Positions 1-5,030 of a stretch of DNA of 5,199 nt are shown piece after piece. The position numbers and the translations under genes are program-made. This stretch comes from Aquificota bacterium. Lineage in GTDB: Bacteria > Aquificota > Aquificia > Aquificales > Hydrogenothermaceae. The stretch spans positions 1 through 5,199 of the forward strand of contig JAADDT010000077.1 in the NCBI GenBank assembly GCA_013153765.1, read 5' to 3'. The notes beneath the pieces are model-generated. The model searched no databases, had not been told where the DNA came from, and was given only the letters and a program-made list of their open reading frames with translations. Numbering within the stretch: the first letter of the stretch is position 1; each line of letters begins with the position of its first letter.

Positions 1-62
1 AGGAGACCGGCTATGATCAGAACCATCGCAAGCTCTATTAAGGTGAAACCTTTCCTGTTCAT
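1..62 (-). CDS. Type IV prepilin / minor pilin, N-terminus only (runs off left edge)
   Basis: Only the first 20 codons are present, reading leftward from an ATG at 62-60. They encode MNRKGFTLIELAMVLIIAGL. This is a class IVa prepilin N-terminus: a short basic 5-residue leader, Gly at the -1 position of the prepilin peptidase site (G5/F6), the mature FTLIE start with Glu at +5, and the beginning of the hydrophobic assembly helix. The protein should be cleaved and N-methylated by a PilD-type peptidase and sit in the inner membrane before joining a filament. The gene begins 3 nt after the stop of the TPR gene. Its Shine-Dalgarno GAGG (72-69) lies inside the end of that gene, so it is the sixth cistron of the same operon. 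Major pilin, minor pilin and pseudopilin cannot be told apart from this fragment. A minor (MshB/C/D/O-like) pilin is my guess from its position behind the machinery genes. Confidence 0.9.
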   Translation of the reverse strand, partial: MNRKGFTLIELAMVLIIAGL

Positions 63-65
63 CTT

Positions 66-1055
66 TTACCTCAAGACCTGTATTCTTTCCTCAACTATCC
101 TTTTTAGCTCTTCCCCAGCTCCCTCAAGGCTGATAACCTGCCTGTAAACCGCTAAAGCTTTTTCTTCCATTCCCATAATCTCAAGTATCCTGCCGTATGC
201 GTATCCCAGATAAGGGTCCTCCGGCTTCAGGCTGTAAGCCTGCCTGTAAAAGGGCAGTGCCTCCCTGTAAAGTCCCTTTTTCTCAAGGAGAATTCCTTTC
301 ACGTAAAGGACGTAAGGTGAGTCCACGCCGGACAGGTATTTTTCAGCCAGCCTTTCCGCTTCCTCAACCTTTCCCATACCTATTAGACCTAAAACGACTT
401 CAGCCAGAGCGTTTTTATCGTTTAAAAGGGCTATCTCCCTTTCTATCCCTTCCCTGTCTCCCGTTATGATTTTCAGCAGGATAATGTTTTTCAAAAGGTT
501 ACTGTCCTTTTTTATGGCAAGGGCTTTTTTATAGTAGTAAAGGCTTTTTCCGTACTCTTTACTTTTTAGGTATGTGTTTCCCTGATGGAGGTATGCGGTG
601 TAAAGGTGTTCGGTGCTTTTGTTTTCCGTTTTTTTGTTTTCAGGTCTTGTTTTTTTTACAGCCGGTCTTTCCACTGCTTGTATTTTCGGAGCAGGCTTTT
701 CTTCCCGGGATACGGTTTTTACCGGCTGTGGTTTTTCTTCCGCTTCCGTCCTTTGTAAAACCGGCTTTTCTTCCGTTTCAACTGTTTTTGGCTGTGCCAC
801 CTCTTTTTTTTCAGCCTTGACCACAGGTTGGGCTTCCCTTTCAACAAGCAGGTTAGTCCTATCCGGATAAAGCAGTTTTTCCCTGTTTAGGAGGAGTATT
901 GACAGGAAGGCAACCAGCAGTATTATAATCCCGCCGTAGATTATCAGCTTTTGCTCTCCGTTCCTTTCCGGCTTCCTGCTCCCAAGTCCGGGGGGAACAG
1001 GCTTCCTTTTACTGCTTCCTTTCAGCCTGTTAAGTGTTTGGACTATAAGGCTCAT
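66..1055 (-). CDS. MshN-like pilus biogenesis protein: one membrane helix plus TPR repeats
   Basis: This 329-residue protein has four parts. A short cytoplasmic N-terminus begins MSLIVQTLNRLKG, similar in pattern to the MSxIxxxLxxL start I recall for MshN proteins. A basic stretch precedes a single transmembrane helix at about 37-56 (IIYGGIIILLVAFLSILLL). A Lys/Glu/Pro-rich linker follows at about 70-148, with three EEKP motifs. The C-terminal helical region (about 150-329) holds tetratricopeptide repeats, clearest at about 152-185, 247-280 and 281-314, with a more degenerate segment between. Basic residues before the helix predict the TPR part in the periplasm. It probably scaffolds or stabilises pilus assembly, perhaps touching the secretin; this is inferred from the family and position. 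It starts 7 nt after the secretin stop, with GAGGAG overlapping that stop codon, and is followed after 3 nt by a prepilin gene. TPR proteins are generic, so the MshN label rests on architecture, N-terminus and context. A PilF/Tgl-like pilotin is less likely because there is a membrane anchor and no lipobox. Confidence 0.8.
   Translation of the reverse strand: MSLIVQTLNRLKGSSKRKPVPPGLGSRKPERNGEQKLIIYGGIIILLVAFLSILLLNREKLLYPDRTNLLVEREAQPVVKAEKKEVAQPKTVETEEKPVLQRTEAEEKPQPVKTVSREEKPAPKIQAVERPAVKKTRPENKKTENKSTEHLYTAYLHQGNTYLKSKEYGKSLYYYKKALAIKKDSNLLKNIILLKIITGDREGIEREIALLNDKNALAEVVLGLIGMGKVEEAERLAEKYLSGVDSPYVLYVKGILLEKKGLYREALPFYRQAYSLKPEDPYLGYAYGRILEIMGMEEKALAVYRQVISLEGAGEELKRIVEERIQVLR
693..773 (-). 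repeat. EEKP motif repeats in the linker of the TPR protein
   Basis: Within the TPR protein's linker the tetrapeptide EEKP occurs at residues 95-98, 106-109 and 118-121, spaced 11 and 12 residues apart, each followed within a few residues by Val or Ala and more Lys/Glu/Pro. The DNA copies are similar (TTTTTCTTC on the plus strand). The segment is low-complexity and highly charged, like periplasm-spanning Pro/Lys/Glu linkers such as that of TonB. The role is inferred to be an extended spacer between the inner membrane and the TPR domain. Confidence 0.65.
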
Positions 1056-1062
1056 AAGCTCC

Positions 1063-2637
1063 TCAATGCACCTTTATGATCGTAGGGCGGAGGAAAATTA
1101 TTAATTCCCTCTTTTGATTAATATATTCCTCTTTCCTGAATAATGCACCTATGCCGGGAAGGTCTCCAAGGGCAGGTATTTTGCTTACCACTTTCCTTTT
1201 GTCTTTACCTATCAGACCGCCTATTATGATCAGGTCCCCGTCTTTTACCTTGACCATAGTACCTGCCTCTTTCACATTTAAAACGGGAGCTTCAGCCACG
1301 ACGCGGTTTTCCTCTACCAGCTGTCTTATGTCCTCTATTTTGGTTGAGACAGGTACGATGTTCATCAGTATTTCACCGTCCTCAATGTAAGGTGTGACGC
1401 CAAGGAGTATTCCGTCCAGAACGTTCGTTCTGATGTAGTAAACCTGCTGTGTTGCTGTTGTGCCGGTTACGGTGGTCACCCTTTTTTCCCAGAAAGGTAT
1501 TACCATTCCGGAGGATATGAGGGCTGTCTGTCCGTTAAGAACCCTTATACGGGGGCTTGAGAGCGTTTCCATCTCACCTGTCCTTGCAAGGGCGTTAATT
1601 ACTGACTGGAAGTCTGCTCCCGTGATGTAAACGCTTCCGTAAGCGGTTCCAAGTGCAAGGTTTTGAACCATCCTTACGGACGCTCCCGTCCCGAGGAAAT
1701 CCCTCATCAGTAAGTCCCAGTCTATACCGTACCTGAACTCGTCGCTCAGGGCTACCTCAACTATCCTTGCTTCTATCAAAACCTGTTTTTTGGCTTCCTT
1801 TTTCAGCCGTTTAATCAGGGTTTCAACCTGCTCCATCTTGTCCTTTGTTGCCGTCACTATCAGGACGCCGGCAAACCTGTTCAAGGTAAAACTGTTTGGT
1901 GATTGGTTTCTCCTTCCGCCTGTACCAAGTATCCTTGTAAGTGCCTGCTCAAGCTGGTAGTAAAAATCGTTGTCCCCTTCAGGATTTTCGTACTGGAGGG
2001 AAAAATCACCTTTCAGGTTAGCCGCCGCAGGCGTTGTTGATATACCGCCGTAGCTACTGCCGTATCCACCGCTTCCCGTTCCTGTTCCAGTACTTCCAAG
2101 CACGTCTCCCCCAAGGTCGGCAGAGTAGGAAGACGCCACCGGAACGTAAGGAATGTGGAAGGTTTTGGTCTCGGTAAGTGTTATATGTATCACGTTTCCT
2201 TTAATTTTGTAGTAAACGCCGGCTATGTCCGTTATTATCTCAAGGGCTGTTTTTACCGGTGTGTTGTTAAAGTTTGCCGTTATTGGAATGTCCACAGGCA
2301 CGTCTGGAGAGATGGCAAGGTTAAGACCTGAATCCTTCGCCAGAGCGTACAGTACCGTCTTTAAAGGGGCGTTGTCCGCCGAGAAGGTGAAAAACTTACC
2401 TTCTATAGGTGATATCTCCTTAAGCGTGGGCTTTACCACGAGGGGCGGGGGAGGTGGCTTTTCCTTTTGCTTGTAGACCTTGTATTTAGGCACAAAATCC
2501 TTTTCCCCCTCTACCACCGCCGTCGGCTTTACCGCTTCCCTCTCTGCCTTATCCACAGCTTCCTTTTTAGTGGAGCAGGCGGGCAACACAACCGTAAAAA
2601 CGGTTATTAAAGCTAAAAGCCTGAAAACTTTAACCAT
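1063..2637 (-). CDS. mshL: Outer-membrane secretin lipoprotein, MshL/PilQ type
   Basis: This 524-residue secretin forms the gated outer-membrane channel for the pilus. A lipoprotein signal peptide ends in LPAC with the lipidated Cys at 21. A charged, proline-rich linker (PPPPP at 61-65) leads to the N0/STN domain (about 79-152). A Gly/Ser/Thr-rich loop (about 176-203) separates it from an N1-like domain (about 225-282). The secretin pore domain (about 285-522) carries the hallmark segments SSPRIRVLNGQTALISSG (360-377), IPALGDLPGIGALF (487-500) and ELIIFLRPTII (511-521). One N1-like domain and the modest length fit MshL better than long PilQ proteins with AMIN domains; the lipid anchor may let it reach the outer membrane without a separate pilotin. 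The ATG overlaps the PilP-like gene by 25 bp and follows GGTGAT, an extended Shine-Dalgarno match. A T2SS GspD is unlikely, since GspD has several N1-type repeats and is longer. Secretin identity is very secure; the mshL symbol is probable. Confidence 0.93.
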   Translation of the reverse strand: MVKVFRLLALITVFTVVLPACSTKKEAVDKAEREAVKPTAVVEGEKDFVPKYKVYKQKEKPPPPPLVVKPTLKEISPIEGKFFTFSADNAPLKTVLYALAKDSGLNLAISPDVPVDIPITANFNNTPVKTALEIITDIAGVYYKIKGNVIHITLTETKTFHIPYVPVASSYSADLGGDVLGSTGTGTGSGGYGSSYGGISTTPAAANLKGDFSLQYENPEGDNDFYYQLEQALTRILGTGGRRNQSPNSFTLNRFAGVLIVTATKDKMEQVETLIKRLKKEAKKQVLIEARIVEVALSDEFRYGIDWDLLMRDFLGTGASVRMVQNLALGTAYGSVYITGADFQSVINALARTGEMETLSSPRIRVLNGQTALISSGMVIPFWEKRVTTVTGTTATQQVYYIRTNVLDGILLGVTPYIEDGEILMNIVPVSTKIEDIRQLVEENRVVAEAPVLNVKEAGTMVKVKDGDLIIIGGLIGKDKRKVVSKIPALGDLPGIGALFRKEEYINQKRELIIFLRPTIIKVH

Positions 2638-3104
2638 CTATCACCCCACTTTCCTTTTATTAGTACTCCGTTTTTTGTAATCTTTACTATCTTTTCGTCA
2701 GAAGGGAGAATGTCCCCTTCCTTGTAAAGCTTACCGTTTATTATTGCGTATCTGCCTTTTCCTATGTATATAAAGCTTACCTTATACTGGGGAGGTTGCT
2801 CCTGCTTTACGGTCTGCCTTTCCCTTCCATCCCTGTCCGGCAGGTGTACCTTTTCCTGATACGGTCTTATTTCCAAAATAATCTCAAAAAGCTCCCTGCT
2901 TATAAACTTAACCTCAGGATGCTTGACGGTAAAGATACCTTTTTCCATCTCCTCAAGGAAGGAAAAGTCCTCCTCCACCGCAGGCATAGGAACAAGCCTT
3001 TTGCCGTAGTTTATCCCGATAACAAACAGAACCAGACCTGCAACAACAGGCAGAACCATATAAAATATGTCCTTTGGAGTTAGCATTTTACTTTCCATTT
3101 CCAT
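2613..3104 (-). CDS. PilP/MshK/GspC-like inner-membrane protein contacting the secretin
   Basis: This protein of up to 163 residues has a short N-terminus, one transmembrane helix at about 13-34 (FYMVLPVVAGLVLFVIG), a variable middle section, and a small beta-rich C-terminal domain at about 107-160. In that domain GRYAIINGKLYKEGD followed by KIVKITKNGVLIKG and a final WLKF matches the pattern of PilP and the GspC homology region: Ala-Ile-Ile-Asn-Gly, an acidic Gly-Asp turn, then short strands. Such domains bind the N0 domain of the secretin, and the secretin is the next gene. Unlike PilP there is no lipobox, and unlike GspC there is no PDZ domain; the uncleaved anchor and small size suit MshK. 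The start is uncertain: ATG at 3104 has a poorly placed AGGT, ATG at 3098 has a better-spaced one, and ATG at 3086 sits one base after the upstream gene's TAA. The gene overlaps the secretin start by 25 bp. Confidence 0.82.
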   Translation of the reverse strand: MEMESKMLTPKDIFYMVLPVVAGLVLFVIGINYGKRLVPMPAVEEDFSFLEEMEKGIFTVKHPEVKFISRELFEIILEIRPYQEKVHLPDRDGRERQTVKQEQPPQYKVSFIYIGKGRYAIINGKLYKEGDILPSDEKIVKITKNGVLIKGKWGDRWLKFSGF

Positions 3105-3597
3105 TACCTATAAACGGCTGGGCTATCTCAACCTCAAAATAAACCTTACTGCCGTAAGCGGTCTGTATTAACTTAAACTGTCTTACCAGCACGATAGGTC
3201 TGAAAGGTGTTGTAAGCTCCTTTATAAAGTCGTACAGGTCTGCTCCACTTTCCGGATAGTAATCAAAGCCGATTGTTATGGAATAGGTCTTCCCGTTCCT
3301 GACCAAATCCTTCACTATCTTGCCGTCGTACATCTTTACAAGCCTGTCAGCCGTTTCCAGCACCAGCTCCACAGCCTCCTTTTTGCTGACCGGCTTAAGG
3401 TTCAGCCTTTTAACGTCCTCCTTCAGTATCAGGTATTCGGTTTTTTTCTTTAAAAGCCTATGGTAATGCTGTGAAAGGGTGTCTATCTTCCTGTCCAGCT
3501 CAAGGTTAACCTCCTTCAGCACCGCATAAGCGGTGAATACCAAAAACACTCCCAGAACAGTAAGCAGGTAAAGGGGATACATTTTACTCCCTTTCAT
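3088..3597 (-). CDS. PilO/MshJ/GspM-like inner-membrane platform protein
   Basis: This protein of about 169 residues has one transmembrane helix at about 7-27 (YPLYLLTVLGVFLVFTAYAVL), a heptad-like charged helix at about 28-65 that is probably a coiled coil, and a C-terminal alpha/beta region at about 74-162 consistent with the ferredoxin-like fold of PilO and GspM. It would pair with the PilN-like part of the upstream gene product in the periplasm and connect the inner-membrane platform to the PilP-like protein. The assignment rests on architecture, size and gene order, since this family diverges strongly in sequence. Possible starts are TTG at 3600, ATG at 3597 (GGAGG four bases upstream) and ATG at 3582 (GGGAG four bases upstream, one base after the preceding gene's TAA). 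I chose 3597 because its leading lysines satisfy the positive-inside rule and its Shine-Dalgarno sequence is stronger. It overlaps the gene before it by 14 bp. Confidence 0.8.
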   Translation of the reverse strand: MKGSKMYPLYLLTVLGVFLVFTAYAVLKEVNLELDRKIDTLSQHYHRLLKKKTEYLILKEDVKRLNLKPVSKKEAVELVLETADRLVKMYDGKIVKDLVRNGKTYSITIGFDYYPESGADLYDFIKELTTPFRPIVLVRQFKLIQTAYGSKVYFEVEIAQPFIGNGNGK

Positions 3598-4915
3598 CAA
3601 TCCTCCGCTCCAGCTTCAGTATAACTGACAGAGAAAAACCGTCCTTACCTGTTGATACTTTTTTGTCTATCTTAAACTCTTTCAGGCTGTCCAGAATGTT
3701 GTTCAGCTCGTCCCTAAAGTTTACCATCTCAGAGACGCTGTCAAAGGAATGCTCGGCGGTGATGAAAATCTGCTGTAAATTCCCTGTGGTGTAAAGCTCT
3801 AACTTTTCCTCCTCAAGAAGGGCAAGCAGTTTGTATATTTTGTTAAAAACGTATAAAGGGTTTGTCTCCACAGCTTTGTTTTTCAGCAGGAAAACTCTTT
3901 TGAAAAAGTCCACCTCCTCAGGACTGCCGAAGGTACTTTTTATCTCTTCCTTAACCTTTTTTATGTTGCCGTCTATCTGTTTCAGCCTTTCAACCTTTTC
4001 CCTGTACTGGGAGTAAACGCCGTACGTGGCAACCAGTCCCAAAACGCCGATGGCAAGGAAAAAGACCGTAAGGGCTTTCAGCAGTGAGTTTACCTTCCTT
4101 TCCTTTCTCAGGTAGTAGGGGGAAAAGTCGTACCTTTCGTCAAGGAAGGCTGTTCCAATCGGTATGAAAAACTCCATAAAATCTTTCTGTGAAAGACCTT
4201 TTATAAAGGTTTCTGCAGACGGTACTAAAGGCTCACTTCCCGTAAGCTCCCTAACGCTTTCTAACAGCTCCCTGTTTTCTCCAGCCTCACCGCTTAAAAC
4301 AACACCTTTAACCTGAAGCTGTAGGTTCTGGGATATGTATGTATAGGTAAGGTTGAAATGCTCGTAAAGTAGTTCTCCGTATTCTTCTCCTATCTCTTCC
4401 GGAACGGGAATGTTCCTTGAATATACAGGTCTGTCCCCTTCCGATACGGTTATGATAACCTTCTCCCTGTCGGCGTAAAAGTGGAAGGCAACACCTTCAA
4501 CCAGCCGTTGGGAAAACGGAATCAGGGAAAAGGGGGCTAAGGTAAACAAAACCACCTGTTCAACAGGCAGGTTTAAAAGCTGTGCCGTTTCAAAATAAAC
4601 CTCCTCCGGCAGGGCGTAAACGTCGTACTTTATCTCGTTTTCCGAAATCCTTTCCACAGGAAAGTATAAAAAAAGGTAATTTCTGTTTTCTTCCAGAACG
4701 CCTTTAATCTTGTTTTTCAGCAAAAACTCAAAGGTATCCCGGTCCTCAACGGGAGGGAGCTGGACGGTGGTGAAAACAAAATCCGGATAAAAACGGGACA
4801 GGTAAACATTTTTGCTTTTTTTCCCGAAGGAGATGAACTGTAGCCTGTTTCCCTCCCTTTTTACCGTCAGACCTTTTCTTATTTTGTTGCTTACGTATGC
4901 CGAAAATATTTTCAT
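3584..4915 (-). CDS. MshI/GspL-like protein: PilM-like actin-fold domain fused to PilN-like membrane and periplasmic part
   Basis: This 443-residue protein reads as two joined modules. Residues about 1-265 resemble the PilM/GspL actin-like cytoplasmic domain: VIITVSEGDRPVYSRNIPVP (153-172) has the 'strand, turn, R-N-I-P' pattern seen in PilM, and VKGVVLSGEAGE (202-213) resembles the nucleotide-binding LSGG-type turn. Residues DFSPYYLRKERK (263-274) stand where PilN has its PilM-binding N-terminal motif. A transmembrane helix at about 278-301 follows, then a coiled-coil-like stretch (about 302-328) and a periplasmic alpha/beta region (about 350-436) that fits the PilN/GspL ferredoxin-like fold. 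Total length is close to GspL proteins. It is the first gene of the operon, which suits an inner-membrane platform linking the cytoplasmic ATPase to PilO. The classical phosphate-1 Asp-x-Gly motif near the N-terminus is not visible, so nucleotide binding is doubtful. The start has no obvious Shine-Dalgarno sequence, but no better start is evident. Confidence 0.82.
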   Translation of the reverse strand: MKIFSAYVSNKIRKGLTVKREGNRLQFISFGKKSKNVYLSRFYPDFVFTTVQLPPVEDRDTFEFLLKNKIKGVLEENRNYLFLYFPVERISENEIKYDVYALPEEVYFETAQLLNLPVEQVVLFTLAPFSLIPFSQRLVEGVAFHFYADREKVIITVSEGDRPVYSRNIPVPEEIGEEYGELLYEHFNLTYTYISQNLQLQVKGVVLSGEAGENRELLESVRELTGSEPLVPSAETFIKGLSQKDFMEFFIPIGTAFLDERYDFSPYYLRKERKVNSLLKALTVFFLAIGVLGLVATYGVYSQYREKVERLKQIDGNIKKVKEEIKSTFGSPEEVDFFKRVFLLKNKAVETNPLYVFNKIYKLLALLEEEKLELYTTGNLQQIFITAEHSFDSVSEMVNFRDELNNILDSLKEFKIDKKVSTGKDGFSLSVILKLERRIDERE

Positions 4916-4930
4916 GATAAATTCACACTT

Positions 4931-4944
4931 TTAATTTAAATTAA
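4931..4944. promoter_or_regulatory. Perfect 14-bp AT palindrome, possible operator
   Basis: TTAATTTAAATTAA equals its own reverse complement and covers the candidate -10 of the leftward operon. It could be a regulator site, but a palindrome made only of A and T is not very improbable in an 80% AT stretch. Confidence 0.25.
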
Positions 4945-4961
4945 GAAATGAAAAGTTGCAA
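4933..4961 (-). promoter_or_regulatory. Candidate sigma70-type promoter for the leftward machinery operon
   Basis: On the minus strand TTGCAA (4961-4956) is followed by a 17-bp spacer and TAAATT (4938-4933), each 4 of 6 to consensus. The start point would fall near 4926, leaving a leader of only about 11 nt before the ATG at 4915. This agrees with the lack of a clear Shine-Dalgarno sequence there. The -35 hexamer is palindromic and is the same one proposed for the rightward promoter. Confidence 0.3.
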
Positions 4962-4984
4962 ATATGTTAATAAATTCCGATATT
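4956..4984 (+). promoter_or_regulatory. Candidate sigma70-type promoter for the rightward pilin gene
   Basis: TTGCAA (4956-4961) is followed by a 17-bp spacer and GATATT (4979-4984). Each hexamer matches 4 of 6 consensus positions. Transcription would start near 4991, giving a leader of about 40 nt. TATTAT at 4987-4992 is an alternative -10 with a better match but no good -35. In DNA this AT-rich, chance matches are common, so this is only a candidate. Confidence 0.35.
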
Positions 4985-4995
4985 AATATTATCGG
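4977..4995. promoter_or_regulatory. Inverted repeat CCGATA-N7-TATCGG, possible operator
   Basis: CCGATATTAATATTATCGG has perfect 6-bp arms (4977-4982 and 4990-4995) around a 7-base AT centre, and contains the 10-bp palindrome ATATTAATAT (4980-4989). It overlaps both -10 candidates of the rightward pilin promoter, the right place for a repressor site. It is not followed by a T-run, so it is not a terminator. It could alternatively form a weak hairpin at the 5' end of a longer transcript. Confidence 0.4.
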
Positions 4996-5015
4996 TGGAA
5001 CGTAAAAAAAAACTT

Positions 5016-5022
5016 AAGGAGG
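5016..5022 (+). promoter_or_regulatory. Strong ribosome binding site of the rightward pilin
   Basis: AAGGAGG is a near-perfect Shine-Dalgarno sequence with 8 bases to the ATG at 5031. It is preceded by nine A residues (5004-5012), an unstructured A-rich leader of the kind that aids 30S binding. It fits a highly expressed structural subunit and fixes the start codon, in contrast to the weak site of the divergent gene. Confidence 0.8.
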
Positions 5023-5030
5023 AGCGTAAA

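Larger units (their letters stand above)
4916..5030. promoter_or_regulatory. Divergent intergenic control region between machinery operon and pilin gene
   Basis: These 115 bases separate the start codons of two divergent genes and must hold both promoters. From 4916 to 5000 only about 18 of 85 bases are G or C, far below the flanking coding sequence. The region contains several dyads (4931-4944, 4956-4961, 4977-4995), candidate -35/-10 pairs on both strands, a run of nine A (5004-5012), and the pilin ribosome binding site. I see no open reading frame, RNA gene or terminator in it. Confidence 0.7.

Noticed and set aside
197..870. Plus-strand open frames at 197-469, 572-820 and 613-870
   Set aside because: They lie opposite the TPR protein's coding sequence. 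Their Phe/Leu/Pro-rich composition is the antisense of its Lys/Glu-rich codons, they resemble no family, and the minus-strand gene has clear domain support.
1063..2637. Type II secretion secretin (GspD)
   Set aside because: The protein is short, with a single N1-like domain, and the neighbours are MshN-like and prepilin genes rather than a gsp operon; the PilP-like partner lacks a GspC PDZ domain.
1151..2680. Plus-strand open frames within the secretin gene (1151-1390, 2225-2476, 2480-2680)
   Set aside because: The opposite strand encodes a well-conserved secretin across this whole stretch, and the plus frames lack recognisable motifs or plausible expression signals.
2796..4016. Plus-strand open frames at 2796-3083 and 3831-4016
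   Set aside because: Antisense shadows of the PilP-like and PilM/N-like genes; no ribosome binding site or family resemblance was seen.
4944..4962. Sigma54 promoter upstream of the pilin (GC of TTGCA as the -12 element)
   Set aside because: Pilin genes are often sigma54-dependent and TTGCA fits -12, but the required GG ten bases upstream is AA here.
4977..5012. Rho-independent terminator formed by the CCGATA dyad
   Set aside because: The stem is only 6 bp with an AT loop and is followed by GGTGGAACG rather than a T-run on plus. It also sits between divergent starts where no upstream transcript needs ending.
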